Of a stretch of 38,652 nucleotides of DNA, positions 1-9,817 are shown in pieces. This DNA comes from an uncultured Oleispira sp. GTDB lineage: Bacteria > Pseudomonadota > Gammaproteobacteria > Pseudomonadales > Oceanobacteraceae. The notes under the pieces were generated by a model. It saw only the letters and a program-made list of their open reading frames with translations. It ran no database searches and was not told the DNA's origin. Every line of letters starts with the position of its first letter. Within the stretch, counting starts at the first letter, position 1. The position numbers were made by a program, and so were the translations under genes. The DNA is taken from NCBI GenBank assembly GCA_913019965.1, contig CAJVZR010000038.1, forward strand, positions 1 to 38,652. The letters are read 5' to 3'.

Positions 1-146
1 ATAAGTTACTCAAGCCTGAGCAAGTTGAGTTCTGGCACCCGACGAAAGAAGCGGTACTGCAAGAGCTTGGCTTAAAAGCCCACCGTGCTGCAATCGATGT
101 TCAAGTATTACAAGAAACCTATCAGCGAATTTCTCAACGTCGCTAA
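1..146 (+). CDS. C-terminal fragment of an unidentified protein
   Basis: An open frame enters from the left edge (first full codon at 3) and ends at TAA 144-146, giving about 47 residues. The fragment is hydrophilic and helix-prone, with the ending ISQRR. It contains the segment EFWHPTKEAV, but I do not recognise a family from so short a tail. The 90 bases between its stop and the next gene hold no obvious terminator, so it may or may not be co-transcribed with the gene at 237. Codon use looks like that of the neighbours, which supports real coding. No function is proposed. Confidence 0.6.
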   Translation, partial: KLLKPEQVEFWHPTKEAVLQELGLKAHRAAIDVQVLQETYQRISQRR

Positions 147-236
147 CCCGCCCCTCTATTTGCAAAATACAGCTTTCTAACCTAAACCCAAGTAATGTAT
201 CTTATTAAAAAGAACAGCATTGGTTAGGGAGCTCTT

Positions 237-1139
237 ATGCCATCATCACCGAATAAACTTTCAAAGCGATACCTTTTGGCTAGTGGCATTTTGCTGATTT
301 CTCTGGCACAGGGGGCTTTCTCTTCTGAGTTAGGTCAAGGTGAGTCCATTGTTGTCGATAGTATTTCACGCTCGCAAATTCTTACCAGTGATAGCCCTGA
401 AGCGGAGTTCAGTGAAAAAGGTATCGCTAAAGAGGCCTCTAAATCCGTCGGGGTTGAATCAGTCACCTCCGATAATGTTGATGTGTATGTTATTCCCCTA
501 GGTTATGGTCTGCCGATTAGCGTGCTCGGTGGCGACGAGTTTATTAATCTAAGTGCTGATCTTCCTTATGTTAATGTTGAATTGCCTACGGGAAACGAAA
601 GTGGCCTTGGGGATATGCGAGTAGGTGCTGAATATTTCATCGAAAGAAATAACATCATATTTAAAGCGGCCATGGATATTAAATTTCCTACCGGGGATGA
701 AGAAAATAACCTCGGTTCGGGTTCGACGGATTTCGGTTTTTCTCTGACGGGTCGTAAGCGTAGTGGCGATATAGGCTTTAATGCTACGGCGGGTTATATT
801 CTGCGAGGTGAAGCGACGGTTAATAGTTTTAAAAGAGATTATGGTAATGTCATTACCTTAGTCGGCGGCGCTGAATATCAACTCAAGCCTAGCTTCTGGG
901 TGGGCACGAATGCCGCTTTTATTCGTTCCGGTGAAGATGAATTTTCAGTGGGGGGGAATAACCCAGGATTACAGACCCTAGATTTAATTCCGAGTGCCTC
1001 TTTTAGATTGAATACCGACATGACGGTCGTCGCAGAATTGATTATTCCTATACAAGAAAGTTTAGTGAATGGTACTGCCGGTGCTGTTGAACCCGATCGC
1101 GAAGTTACCATGAGTTTTGGTTTTAATTCTGAATTCTAG
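237..1139 (+). CDS. Probable outer-membrane beta-barrel protein (phenol MetA-degradation/transporter-like)
   Basis: This is a 300-residue exported protein. Residues 1-30 have a basic n-region, a hydrophobic core (LLASGILLISLA) and a small-residue cleavage zone, as in a Sec signal peptide. From about residue 85 to the end, alternating strands with Gly/Asp turns (FPTGDEENNLGSGSTDFG and similar) and the C-terminal aromatic ending FGFNSEF are what an outer-membrane barrel with a BamA recognition signal looks like. The pattern resembles the PF13557 'MetA-pathway of phenol degradation' transporter family, but I rate that family call as moderate. AGGGAG at 226-231 is a good ribosome binding site five bases before the ATG. 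It appears to be a single-gene unit closed by the terminator at 1166-1206. The substrate is unknown. Confidence 0.7.
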   Translation: MPSSPNKLSKRYLLASGILLISLAQGAFSSELGQGESIVVDSISRSQILTSDSPEAEFSEKGIAKEASKSVGVESVTSDNVDVYVIPLGYGLPISVLGGDEFINLSADLPYVNVELPTGNESGLGDMRVGAEYFIERNNIIFKAAMDIKFPTGDEENNLGSGSTDFGFSLTGRKRSGDIGFNATAGYILRGEATVNSFKRDYGNVITLVGGAEYQLKPSFWVGTNAAFIRSGEDEFSVGGNNPGLQTLDLIPSASFRLNTDMTVVAELIIPIQESLVNGTAGAVEPDREVTMSFGFNSEF

Positions 1140-1165
1140 CTCTGAGATATTACTCAGGCAGAAAC

Positions 1166-1206
1166 AAAAAAGCCCTCGTTACTGGTTGAGTAACGAGGGC
1201 TTTTTT
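1166..1206. terminator. Bidirectional rho-independent terminator
   Basis: A perfect 13-bp stem (1171-1183 with 1189-1201, arm AGCCCTCGTTACT) closes a 5-base loop. A-rich sequence lies on the left and a T run (1201-1206) on the right, so it can stop transcripts from both sides: the barrel gene on the plus strand and hldED on the minus strand. It lies between the two convergent stop codons. Confidence 0.93.
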
Positions 1207-1225
1207 ATGAATAGCGAATTTAAAA

Positions 1226-2191
1226 TTACTTATTCAGCAAATTCAAATAGGCGTGAGTCCCTTCTTCTACTGTAGCGAAAGGTTGGTCGTAACCCATATC
1301 GCGTAGCTTAGAAATATCCGCTTCCGTAAAACTCTGGTAAGCCCCTTTTAAATGCTCAGGGAAAGGCATGTATTCTTTCGTTGCTTTAGTTACGTGAGTG
1401 CCTTGTTCGTCATGCCAATCGATAACGGCATTCGCCACATCGTTAAAGCTCTGACAGCGGCCAGTACCTAGGTTAAAAATACCTGATTTATCCGGATTAT
1501 CTAAGAACCAAAGGTTTACCTTTACAACGTCACCAACGTAGACGAAATCACGACGCTGTTCACCATCACCATAACCACCGGAGCCGCCGAATAATTTCGC
1601 CACGCCGTTTTCTTTTACTTGGTTATTGAAGTGGAAAGCAACGGAAGACATGCTGCCTTTATGTTGTTCGCGTGGGCCATAAACGTTGAAATAACGGAAG
1701 CCAACCACCTGAGATTTAAACGTATGCTGAATTTCACGTACGTATTGGTCGAACTGCCATTTAGAATAACCATATACGTTTAATGGCTGCTCGTGCTCGC
1801 GCTGTTCTTTAAATACCGTTCCGCCACCGTATACCGATGCACTAGAAGCGTATAAAAATGGAATTTCACGAATGATACAGGCGTGTAATAGCGTTTTAGA
1901 ATACTCATAATTATTTTCCATCATGAATTTACCGTCCCACTCTGTAGTAGAGGAGCAAGCACCTTCGTGGAAAATGGCTTCAACGTTATTTAAGATTGGG
2001 TCGTCCAGCTTAACCAGCTGTAAAAAATCATCTTTATCTAGGTAATCGGCAATGTCACAATCACTTAGGTTATAAAACTTTTTACCGTCGGTTAAATCAT
2101 CCACTACGATAATATCTTTACGACCTTGTTCATTTAAGGTCTTAACAATGTTGCTGCCAATAAAACCAGCACCGCCAGTTACAATAATCAT
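1226..2191 (-). CDS. hldD: ADP-L-glycero-D-manno-heptose 6-epimerase
   Basis: HldD converts ADP-D-glycero-beta-D-manno-heptose to the L-glycero epimer, the last step in making the heptose donor for the LPS inner core, in the cytosol. The 321-residue protein is a short-chain dehydrogenase/reductase-type epimerase. The N-terminal Rossmann motif GGAGFIG is at 6-12, SSAS at 116-119, the YxxxK pair is Y140/K144, and K178 lies in EQHKGS. These positions coincide with those known for the E. coli enzyme (S116, Y140, K178). It follows hldE by 36 bases on the same strand, so the two make a core-heptose operon that ends at the terminator around 1166-1206. Length is about 10 residues over the E. coli protein, with no sign of damage. 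Confidence 0.97.
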   Translation of the reverse strand: MIIVTGGAGFIGSNIVKTLNEQGRKDIIVVDDLTDGKKFYNLSDCDIADYLDKDDFLQLVKLDDPILNNVEAIFHEGACSSTTEWDGKFMMENNYEYSKTLLHACIIREIPFLYASSASVYGGGTVFKEQREHEQPLNVYGYSKWQFDQYVREIQHTFKSQVVGFRYFNVYGPREQHKGSMSSVAFHFNNQVKENGVAKLFGGSGGYGDGEQRRDFVYVGDVVKVNLWFLDNPDKSGIFNLGTGRCQSFNDVANAVIDWHDEQGTHVTKATKEYMPFPEHLKGAYQSFTEADISKLRDMGYDQPFATVEEGTHAYLNLLNK

Positions 2192-2227
2192 ATTATTAAC
2201 TCACTAAATTCTTAATCGTGTATAGGG

Positions 2228-3658
2228 CTAAGCTTCTTCAGCCTGAATACGTTTAACAATCGCCGTTGTTGAGCAATCGTCTTTAAAGCTTAAAATAATC
2301 ACTTCACCACCGGCGTCCATTACCGCTTCGCCACCGGCAATTTCTTCGATTTTATAATCCCCACCTTTTACCAAAATACTTGGCAGTACTTTAGTAATTA
2401 AGCGCTCAGGAGTGTCTTCTGTAAAGGGCACAACCCAATCGACACTTTCTAGTCCGGCTAGGACTGCCATGCGATGATCAAGCGGATTAATCGGGCGAGT
2501 AGGGCCTTTCAAACGTGATACCGAATCATCGCTGTTTACTGCGACTAATAATCGATCACCTAACGTTTTCGCTTCTTTCAAATACTGCACGTGGCCAGGG
2601 TGAATAATATCGAAGCAGCCATTGGTCATCACCAACGACTCACCGCGCTCTTTACATTCACGCACTAGCTGCATTAATTCTTCTTCATCGAAGACCGCTG
2701 CGCCACCGTGTTGCTCGCTACGAATGTCGCTGCGTAGTTCATCACTGGTAACCGTTGCGGTACCCAACTTACCAACGACAATACCCGCTGCGATGTTGGC
2801 AAATGCTGTGGCGTGCTCTAAAGATTCACCGGCGGCTAACGCGGTCGCTAATACAGAAATGACGGTATCACCGGCACCGGTCACGTCATACACTTCACGA
2901 GCGCGAGTGGGTAGTGTTAGAGGTTCTTGGTCACGCTGAATTAAGGTCATGCCTTTTTCACTGCGAGTGACCAAAAGTGCCGTTAAGTCATGCTGCTCTA
3001 ATAAGGCTTTACCTTTAGCCAGTAAAGTCTCGTCGTCTTTGCAATAACCGACAACGGCTTCAAACTCGGCCAAGTTAGGCGTAATCAAGGTAGCCCCTTG
3101 ATAAGGTGCAAAGTCAGTGCCCTTAGGGTCGACTAAAACTGGAGTGCCGGATTTACGCGCGGCTTGAATCAAACGCTGCGGGTCCGTTAAAGCGCCCTTG
3201 TTATAGTCGGATAAAATAACCGCGCCGGCTTCAGCCACTTGTTGGTCAAACTGCTCATATACCGATGTCAGGTCGACATCGTGGAAGGCTTCTTCAAAAT
3301 CCAAGCGAATTAACTGCTGGTTACGGCTTAAAATTCGCAACTTTGTAATGGTTGGGCTTGTTTCGTGACGAAGGAAGCCGCAATCAACACCCTTGGTATT
3401 TAGCATATACTCAAGGTCATTAGCATTCTCGTCGTCGCCGGTAATGCCGAATAAGCGGGCATTAGCCCCCAGAGTGGCGATATTCAAGGCAACGTTACCC
3501 GCACCACCGGCACGGTTTTCAATATCTTGTACTTTCACGACAGGTACGGGCGCTTCCGGGGATATACGCGATGTAGGCCCCTGCCAATAACGATCCAGCA
3601 TGACATCGCCGAATACTAATACCTGTGCTTGATGGAAGTTTGGAACTTGTAAATCCAT
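2228..3658 (-). CDS. hldE: Bifunctional heptose-7-phosphate kinase / heptose-1-phosphate adenylyltransferase
   Basis: HldE phosphorylates D-glycero-beta-D-manno-heptose 7-phosphate at C1 and, after removal of the 7-phosphate by GmhB, adenylylates the product. Residues about 1-315 are a ribokinase-type kinase domain (GAGNVALN substrate region, DVTGAGDT anion hole near 258-265). Residues about 340-476 are a nucleotidyltransferase with [12 protein letters not shown], whose HPGH is at 353-356. I use the ATG at 3656-3658 (476 residues). It matches the length of the E. coli protein and has GGCGGA five bases upstream, whereas an in-frame ATG at 3671-3673 adds five residues and has no ribosome binding site. 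It is the first gene of hldE-hldD and is divergent from waaA, so the promoters of both must lie in 3659-3801. Confidence 0.96.
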   Translation of the reverse strand: MDLQVPNFHQAQVLVFGDVMLDRYWQGPTSRISPEAPVPVVKVQDIENRAGGAGNVALNIATLGANARLFGITGDDENANDLEYMLNTKGVDCGFLRHETSPTITKLRILSRNQQLIRLDFEEAFHDVDLTSVYEQFDQQVAEAGAVILSDYNKGALTDPQRLIQAARKSGTPVLVDPKGTDFAPYQGATLITPNLAEFEAVVGYCKDDETLLAKGKALLEQHDLTALLVTRSEKGMTLIQRDQEPLTLPTRAREVYDVTGAGDTVISVLATALAAGESLEHATAFANIAAGIVVGKLGTATVTSDELRSDIRSEQHGGAAVFDEEELMQLVRECKERGESLVMTNGCFDIIHPGHVQYLKEAKTLGDRLLVAVNSDDSVSRLKGPTRPINPLDHRMAVLAGLESVDWVVPFTEDTPERLITKVLPSILVKGGDYKIEEIAGGEAVMDAGGEVIILSFKDDCSTTAIVKRIQAEEA

Positions 3659-3801
3659 CTCAATCCGCCACATAAATTAAAGAGGGCTCAGTCTAACAAA
3701 ACTAGGCTTTAGGAACTAGCAAACAGGCTATATAAGCTTGGCGGGGGTTTTGTTAACATGTGACGTTATCCACAATTTTCCAAATAGTTACGGAGTCACG
3801 A

Positions 3802-5097
3802 GTGGCGCGTTTTTTATACAACCTTGTTTTTACTTTAGCCATTCCTTTTATTCTTATACGTATGTGGCTGCGTGGGGGAGCCAACCCTGGCTATCGACAG
3901 CGCTGGTCAGAGCGCTTTGCGCTATATAATTTTAGCGGTAAGCCCAATGGTTTATTAATCCACTCAGTTTCTGTGGGGGAAACGTTAGCTGCAGAGCCCT
4001 TAGTACGTAGCTTGCAGGCCGCTAATCCAGATTTAACCCTGACGATAACAACCACAACGCCTACAGGTTCAGACCAAGTTAAGCGAATTTATGCGGATGA
4101 TCTCGCTGCGGGTCGAGTGGTTCATGTTTATCTTCCCTATGATTTACCTTGGTTGACGGCGTCTTTTTTGAAAAAGATTCAGCCAAGCTTGTGCATTATT
4201 ATGGAAACCGAGTTATGGCCGAACATCATTCGCAGCTGTAATAAACAGCAAATTTTAGTAATTTTAGCGAACGCTCGTTTATCAGAAAGGTCGGCCAAAG
4301 GCTATGCCAAGTTCCCAAAGCTGACTCAGCCCATGCTGCAAGGGTTAGATTTAATTGCTGCACAACATCGCAACGACGGGCAGCGCTTTATCGATCTTGG
4401 TATTGATGAGCATAAGGTCGATGTGACGGGCAGCATCAAGTTTGATATCAGCGTACCCGAGCAGTCATTAGCGCAAGGCCAAGCGCTGAAAAAACAATGG
4501 GGAGAAGAGCGCCCAGTACTGGTATTAGCCAGCAGTCATGAAGGGGAAGACGATTTAATTCTAAACAGCTATCAAGAGTTGCTGGTGGACTTTCCTAACT
4601 TGTTATTGGTCATCGTGCCACGTCACCCTGAGCGCTTCGATGAAGTGGCTGCGCTTGTTTTAGATCGAGAGCTTCACCTTGTACGCCGCAGTGAGTCTTT
4701 TGATAAAGGCAATTTACAAGTGAACCCTATGACTCAAGTTTACCTAGCCGATACCATGGGAGAGATGCTTTTATTGCTAGCGAGCGCAGACCTCGCCATT
4801 ATTGGCGGCAGCTTTATTGAGCATGGAGGACATAATCCTTTGGAAGCTTGTGCATTATCAAAGGCCGTCATCATGGGGCCTAGTGATTATAACTTTGCTG
4901 CTATTGCTCAGCAGTTAATTAATCAAGGCGCTATGCAGCAAACTTCTGCAGAGCAGCTTACTATCTGTATTCGACAGTTATTAGAACGTCCAGAAATGCG
5001 CATTGAAATGGGCGCGGCTGGTAAGCAAGTGGTTGCCGATAACCAAGGAGCCGTTGCTCGTTTAACGGAGTTGGTGTGTGAAAGTCTGCACCGCTAA
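3802..5097 (+). CDS. waaA: 3-deoxy-D-manno-octulosonic acid (Kdo) transferase
   Basis: WaaA moves Kdo from CMP-Kdo onto lipid IVA at the inner face of the cytoplasmic membrane. The N-terminal hydrophobic segment (about 4-22) is the membrane anchor. HSVSVGET carries the catalytic glutamate at residue 60. The C-terminal half is a GT-B glycosyltransferase fold, with GGSFIEHGGHNPLE in the nucleotide-sugar region. I choose the GTG at 3802: it has CGGAG six bases upstream and gives MARFLYNLVF, the usual start of the family, and 431 residues. The open frame could begin at a GTG at 3760, but the extra 14 residues do not resemble the family. It is divergent from hldE, which fits coordinated LPS core synthesis. 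I cannot tell from sequence whether it adds one or two Kdo residues. Confidence 0.95.
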   Translation: MARFLYNLVFTLAIPFILIRMWLRGGANPGYRQRWSERFALYNFSGKPNGLLIHSVSVGETLAAEPLVRSLQAANPDLTLTITTTTPTGSDQVKRIYADDLAAGRVVHVYLPYDLPWLTASFLKKIQPSLCIIMETELWPNIIRSCNKQQILVILANARLSERSAKGYAKFPKLTQPMLQGLDLIAAQHRNDGQRFIDLGIDEHKVDVTGSIKFDISVPEQSLAQGQALKKQWGEERPVLVLASSHEGEDDLILNSYQELLVDFPNLLLVIVPRHPERFDEVAALVLDRELHLVRRSESFDKGNLQVNPMTQVYLADTMGEMLLLLASADLAIIGGSFIEHGGHNPLEACALSKAVIMGPSDYNFAAIAQQLINQGAMQQTSAEQLTICIRQLLERPEMRIEMGAAGKQVVADNQGAVARLTELVCESLHR

Positions 5098-5201
5098 TTT
5101 GTAATTATGTCCTAAATAGCACAGGTCTATTGTCATTGCAGAAATAGACTTCCAAATAATTTCAGCGTACAACTGTATGCTGAATCTTTGGGAGTACGCA
5201 G

Positions 5202-6365
5202 ATGAGTGCCAGTACTAACGCCAGTGAAAATGGCTTGAAACAACAAGGTTGGACTTGGTTTAGCCAAGCGCTAACTCAACACGATACCTTCTCTGGCTAT
5301 TTTCAGCCTTTAATCCAAATGCTTCTCCCCCAGTGGACGACCGATGCCTATCGAGCACAAATCGTCGATGTTCGTGACGAAATGAGCGATATGTACAGCT
5401 TGGTATTAAAGCCACAGACTGGGCTATTAGATCGTATCTGGCCTGAATTTAAGGCGGGACAGTTTATTGAGCTGATGGTCGAAAAAGAAGGACGTCGTAC
5501 TTTACGCTGCTTCAGCATCTCATCATCCCCTGCATATTATGAAAAAACCGGTTTAATTGAGCTTAGCATTCGTATTCAGCAAAAAGGTCGCATAACGCCT
5601 TGGATACGCCAACAGTTGACGATCGGTAGCCTAGTGAATATATCCGAAGCTCAGGGGCAATTCGTTTTACCTGAAAGCCTTTTACAGGGCCCGTCGTCAG
5701 AAAAGTTACTGCTCATAGCGGGGGGCAGTGGTATCACCCCCTTTCGCTCAATGCTGCAACAAGTTCATAGTCAGCATCTCAAAGGCAGTCATGCCTTGGA
5801 TATCCATCTGTTGTATTACTCGCGAGATGCCCAGCAGGTGTTATTTCAGCAAGAATTTGAACAGTTGGAAAAAGACTGTGCGGGTTTAACGATTTCTTTT
5901 CTCGATAGTGAAAGCGATGGCTTTATCTGTAGTGATCACTTACAAGCTTATTGCAGTGACTATTACCAGCGTACGGCGTTTATTTGTGGTCCTAGCCCAA
6001 TGATTCAACAGGCGCGAAAAGTATTAGCAGAATTAGAGGTCGCTAAAGACAAAATATATTTTGAATTTTTTGGTGCTGCACCGCTTGAGATTGAAAATAG
6101 CGAGCAAGGTGTCGTGCTATTTCAAGCGTCCGATAAATCCATCGTGAGTGAAAAAGACAAAACCAATACATTGTTAGAGCAAGCAGAGCAGCAGGGCTTA
6201 AGTCCCGTCTCTGGCTGCCGTATTGGGGTTTGCCATCAATGTATCTGCAAGAAAAAGAGCGGCGTGGTTTTTAATACTCGCACTCAAGAATATTCCGATA
6301 CCGGCAGTGAAGAAATTCAACTTTGTATCTCCGTTGCCCAAGGCGACGTAGTACTTGATCTGTAA
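5202..6365 (+). CDS. Ferredoxin reductase-type oxidoreductase (FAD, NAD(P), 2Fe-2S), probable desaturase partner
   Basis: This 387-residue protein has three electron-transfer modules. An FAD-binding barrel (about 50-160) carries RCFSISSSP at 102-110, and an NAD(P)-binding domain carries GGSGITP at 174-180 and CGP at 262-264. A C-terminal plant-type 2Fe-2S domain has cysteines C339, C344, C347 and C375. The order matches the reductases that pass NAD(P)H electrons to membrane fatty acid desaturases, such as the partner of Pseudomonas DesB. The desaturase starts 20 bases downstream, so I infer an operon and a direct redox partnership. About 45 residues before the FAD domain are hydrophilic to amphipathic and are not assigned. 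All cofactor residues I expected are present. Confidence 0.9.
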   Translation: MSASTNASENGLKQQGWTWFSQALTQHDTFSGYFQPLIQMLLPQWTTDAYRAQIVDVRDEMSDMYSLVLKPQTGLLDRIWPEFKAGQFIELMVEKEGRRTLRCFSISSSPAYYEKTGLIELSIRIQQKGRITPWIRQQLTIGSLVNISEAQGQFVLPESLLQGPSSEKLLLIAGGSGITPFRSMLQQVHSQHLKGSHALDIHLLYYSRDAQQVLFQQEFEQLEKDCAGLTISFLDSESDGFICSDHLQAYCSDYYQRTAFICGPSPMIQQARKVLAELEVAKDKIYFEFFGAAPLEIENSEQGVVLFQASDKSIVSEKDKTNTLLEQAEQQGLSPVSGCRIGVCHQCICKKKSGVVFNTRTQEYSDTGSEEIQLCISVAQGDVVLDL

Positions 6366-6385
6366 AAAGGCGATAAGGAAAAACT

Positions 6386-7507
6386 ATGACAACTCATTTA
6401 GCTGAAAATCGTCCTGATGCAGAAACCTTAAAGGCATTTGAAAACGACCTAAATAATATCCGTGAAGAAACCATGGCCAAGGTCGGTGAAAAAGATGCGA
6501 AGTATATCCGCAAGCTTATTCGCATCCAGCGTAGCAGCGATATGCTGGGGCGTGTCGCTTTAGTTTTAGGCTTCTTCAACCCTCTATTTTGGATAGCGGG
6601 TATCGTATTATTAGCGCTATCAAAGATTCTCGATAATATGGAAATTGGTCATAACATTATGCATGGCCAATATGATTGGATGAATGACCCTCATATTAAC
6701 TCACGCAAGTTTGATTGGGACATTTGGGGAGATGGAGGTTCATGGAAGCGCTATCATAATCATGAACATCATACCTATACCAATATCATCGGTAAGGATC
6801 GAGATTATGGTTATGGTTTATTGCGCCTGAGTGATGATATTGCTTGGCGTCCGAAAAACCGTTTCCAGTTCATTACGTATTTTCTATTAAGCAGTTTTTT
6901 CCAGTTTGGTATTGCTTATCATGAAGTCGCAGGGGAGCGAATTTTTGCTGGTAAACGGAAAGAAAAATCCAGCTTACCGATCAGTCGAGAAGCCTTAAAA
7001 CATTCCTTCTTTGCGAAGATAAAAAAACAAGCTTTTAAAGAATATATTTTCTTTCCATTATTAGCCGCACTGATTTCTTGGCCTATGTTTTTTGCGGTAT
7101 TAGCGGGGAATTTAATCGCAGAGTTCATTCGTAACTGGTGGACTTCCAGTGTTATCTTCTGTGGACACTTCACCGAAGATGCCCATACTTTTGATGAGAA
7201 AGAATGTGAAAATGAAACACGTGGGCAATGGTACTACCGTCAGATTCTAGGCTCTTCCAATTTTGAAGGTAGTCGCAACTTTCATATTTTAACCGGACAC
7301 TTGAGCTGCCAGATAGAGCATCACTTATATCCTGATGTACCAGCTCATCATTATGTTGATATGGCTAAACAGGTGCGGGAAGTCTGTGCGAAATATGATA
7401 TTCCTTATAATACGGGATCATTTGTTCAGCAGTACTGGACAGTGATCAAGCGAGTAGCAAAGTATTCATGGCCAACAGAAGAAGAACAGAAAGTAGCGGT
7501 TAGCTAA
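6386..7507 (+). CDS. Membrane fatty acid (acyl-CoA delta-9 type) desaturase
   Basis: This is a 373-residue integral-membrane di-iron desaturase. It has the expected histidine clusters: H89-x3-H93 (HNIMH), H124/H126/H128/H129 (HNHEHH) and QIEHH at 309-313. Hydrophobic segments are at about 57-80, 160-178 and 221-247. Such enzymes put a double bond into saturated acyl chains and so keep membranes fluid in the cold. The delta-9 acyl-CoA assignment (DesB-like) rests on the partner reductase directly upstream and on general similarity; regiospecificity cannot be read from sequence. The ribosome binding site AAGGAA is about six bases before the ATG. The unit ends at the palindromic terminator 7541-7564. 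A FabR/DesT-type regulator is not seen nearby. Confidence 0.9.
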   Translation: MTTHLAENRPDAETLKAFENDLNNIREETMAKVGEKDAKYIRKLIRIQRSSDMLGRVALVLGFFNPLFWIAGIVLLALSKILDNMEIGHNIMHGQYDWMNDPHINSRKFDWDIWGDGGSWKRYHNHEHHTYTNIIGKDRDYGYGLLRLSDDIAWRPKNRFQFITYFLLSSFFQFGIAYHEVAGERIFAGKRKEKSSLPISREALKHSFFAKIKKQAFKEYIFFPLLAALISWPMFFAVLAGNLIAEFIRNWWTSSVIFCGHFTEDAHTFDEKECENETRGQWYYRQILGSSNFEGSRNFHILTGHLSCQIEHHLYPDVPAHHYVDMAKQVREVCAKYDIPYNTGSFVQQYWTVIKRVAKYSWPTEEEQKVAVS

Positions 7508-7540
7508 CACGTTAAAGAGCAGAGAAAATGAAGGCGAAAA

Positions 7541-7564
7541 AAAACCACTCAATTGAGTGGTTTT
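7541..7564. terminator. Bidirectional rho-independent terminator (perfect palindrome)
   Basis: The 24 bases are a perfect palindrome with arms AAAACCACTCAA. It is preceded by an A run (from 7537) and ends in TTTT. It lies between the converging desaturase (stop at 7507) and tolC (stop at 7579), so it can serve both. Confidence 0.88.
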
Positions 7565-7578
7565 ATAATTATAACAAA

Positions 7579-8874
7579 CTATTTCAACCAAACGTTTAAG
7601 GCTTGAATATCCGCTTCGCTCAAAGAGCCAGCGAAGAATTTCAAGTTGAGTAGGTCGATAATATAATCATAACGTGCATTAGCGTAATCACGCTGAGCGC
7701 CAAACAAATTACGCTGGGCATTTAATACCTCAACGATATTACGTGTGCCGACCTGGTAGCCTGTTTCAGTTGCTTCTAAAGCACTCTGCGAAGAAACGGT
7801 TGCACGCTTACGAGCTTTAACGGTAAGTACATCCGTTTGTACCTTACGGTATAAGCTGCGAATGTTATTTTTTACCGTTCGTTGTTGTAAATCGAGGTTG
7901 GCACTGGCTTGAGTTGATTCGGCAGCCGCTTGTTTTGCTTTGGCATAGTTACTACCACCGGCAAATAATGGGATTGTGGCTGATAGAGCTAACGTCGTCG
8001 AGGTAGAATCGATAACCGTCCCCTGAAATACTTGCTCACCATCATTATAAGATAACTGCGCATTGATTTGAGGAGCATAGTTTGTCCAACCGGCTTTACG
8101 TGTATATTCAGCGGCATTAACACCTTCTTGCGCTAGCTGGATTCCTGCGTACTTGTTTAAGCCAGCTTCAACCCATTCAGAAACTACTTTTTCTGGGGCT
8201 GAAAATTCAACATCTGCTTTTAAATGGGCAAGATCTTCAAAGCGCTGACCTGTAATTTGTTCTAGCGCTTCATAGCTGATATCAAGGGCTGCTTCTTGAC
8301 CAATTAAGTTCGCATAAGAAAGGTCATAGGTTGCTTCAGCTTCATGTACTTCGGTAATTGCAATTAAACCGACTTCAAAGCGCTGTTGAGTTTGTTCGAG
8401 CTGACGTTTAACGGCTTTTTCTTCGGCTTGCGCAGTGTCTAAATTTTCTTTAGCGCGTAGAACATTGAAATAGGCTTCTGCACTGCGCAGAATTAATTGC
8501 TGTTCACTTAAAGCATATTCTAAATCAGAGGCATCACCCCCGGATGAGGCGGCTTGATAGGTATACCAGCTGTTTAGATTAAATAAGGTTTGGCTAATGG
8601 TCGCATTGTAAGAAAAAGTATCAGTATCAGTGCTGGTTGTATCAGTTTTAGTTTCTGTCGAAACTTGGCTAGCCCCTATAGTGACTTGGGGTAATAACGC
8701 AGCGCGTGCGAGGCCAACTTGATAATTACCCGCATCTCGCTTCGCTTTAGCTGCGGCTAATTCAGCATCATTTGATAACGATAAACGATAAATCTCGTTT
8801 AAATCTGCAGCCATCACATTACTTGCCAATAAGGCAGAAGAAAGTATAGAAGATAGAGCAATAAATTTTTTCAT
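7579..8874 (-). CDS. tolC: TolC-family outer-membrane channel
   Basis: TolC forms the trimeric outer-membrane duct used by type I secretion systems and tripartite efflux pumps. The 431-residue protein begins with a Sec signal peptide (MKKFIALSS to about NVMA|AD) and then has two tandem outer-membrane efflux repeats, each with long amphipathic helices. The start ADLNEIYRLSLSNDAEL and the repeat-two ETGYQVGTRNIVEVLNAQ are typical of TolC. It is about 60 residues shorter than E. coli TolC, mostly from a shorter C-terminal tail. It is divergent from nudF, as in E. coli, and that synteny is the main reason I use the name tolC over a generic efflux protein. The 155-base gap to nudF should hold both promoters. 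Confidence 0.93.
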   Translation of the reverse strand: MKKFIALSSILSSALLASNVMAADLNEIYRLSLSNDAELAAAKAKRDAGNYQVGLARAALLPQVTIGASQVSTETKTDTTSTDTDTFSYNATISQTLFNLNSWYTYQAASSGGDASDLEYALSEQQLILRSAEAYFNVLRAKENLDTAQAEEKAVKRQLEQTQQRFEVGLIAITEVHEAEATYDLSYANLIGQEAALDISYEALEQITGQRFEDLAHLKADVEFSAPEKVVSEWVEAGLNKYAGIQLAQEGVNAAEYTRKAGWTNYAPQINAQLSYNDGEQVFQGTVIDSTSTTLALSATIPLFAGGSNYAKAKQAAAESTQASANLDLQQRTVKNNIRSLYRKVQTDVLTVKARKRATVSSQSALEATETGYQVGTRNIVEVLNAQRNLFGAQRDYANARYDYIIDLLNLKFFAGSLSEADIQALNVWLK

Positions 8875-9029
8875 AACAAGGTCTCAAGCGGCCTGTAAAA
8901 ATAGATTGATTAGGATTCTAACAGATTAATCAACTAATACATGGCTATATTGTTCCATTATTAGCAACACTGCGTTACATGGTATTGTATCCCGATAACA
9001 CATCATATTCCAAATGAGTAATATAGTGA

Positions 9030-9671
9030 ATGACTAAGTCAAAGTTAAAGCCACAGTTAACTGTAAAGTTTCATCAAGACGATCAAAAAATTGTCGCCAA
9101 GCAACGCTTACATGACGGTTTTTTTAAAGTTGATCGCTATGATATTCAGCATAGGCTGTTTCAGGGAGGAGAGACGGAAATTTTTACTCGAGAACTATTT
9201 GAACGTGGAGAAGCGTCCGCTGTTTTGTTATTCGATCCAGAGCAAGACCTTGTGGTATTAACCGAACAATATCGAATCGGTGCGGCATTTGATGCTGAGC
9301 AGGCTTCTCCTTGGTTATTAGAAGTGGTAGCCGGCATGATAGAAGAAGGTGAACAACCTGAAGATGTTGCCTGTAGGGAAGCACAAGAAGAGGCTGGCTG
9401 TATTATTGAAGAATTAATACCTATATCCAGCTATTGGTCTTCTCCTGGGGGAACATCGGAAAAAGTGCATCTCTATTGTGCATTGCTGGATAGTACAGGA
9501 ATGGGCGGTATTCATGGTCTTGAGCATGAGCAGGAAGATATTCTTGTTCGTCTCATTCCTTTTGCTGAGGCTTACCAAGGGATTGCTAGTGGAAGCATTA
9601 ATAACGCCGCAACGATCATCGCGTTGCAGTGGTTAAAATTGAATAAAAACCAGTTTAAACAGGAAAAATAA
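9030..9671 (+). CDS. nudF: ADP-ribose pyrophosphatase (Nudix hydrolase)
   Basis: NudF hydrolyses ADP-ribose to AMP and ribose 5-phosphate. The 213-residue protein has a complete Nudix box at 102-125: G102, then E108 and REAQEEAG (R116, E117, E120, E121, G123), fitting Gx5Ex7REUxEExGU. The N-terminal strand domain (about 20-60) is the dimer-forming extension of the ADP-ribose branch. It is the first gene of nudF-yqiB-cpdA-yqiA and is divergent from tolC, matching the E. coli order. The ribosome binding site is weak (GAG about ten bases upstream), but no better in-frame start is available. About 146 bases separate it from yqiB, so the downstream genes may also have their own promoter. Confidence 0.94.
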   Translation: MTKSKLKPQLTVKFHQDDQKIVAKQRLHDGFFKVDRYDIQHRLFQGGETEIFTRELFERGEASAVLLFDPEQDLVVLTEQYRIGAAFDAEQASPWLLEVVAGMIEEGEQPEDVACREAQEEAGCIIEELIPISSYWSSPGGTSEKVHLYCALLDSTGMGGIHGLEHEQEDILVRLIPFAEAYQGIASGSINNAATIIALQWLKLNKNQFKQEK

Positions 9672-9817
9672 AGCGATATAGCAATTAAGACTGATTAGGT
9701 TGTTTATTAAATCATATACGTCTTTGCTCTGGTTAATAATCAAGCTTTTCGTTAGGGTGACGACTGATATGATAATAAAGTATTCATTCTGTTTAGACAT
9801 TATTGAAGGAAGAAAGA

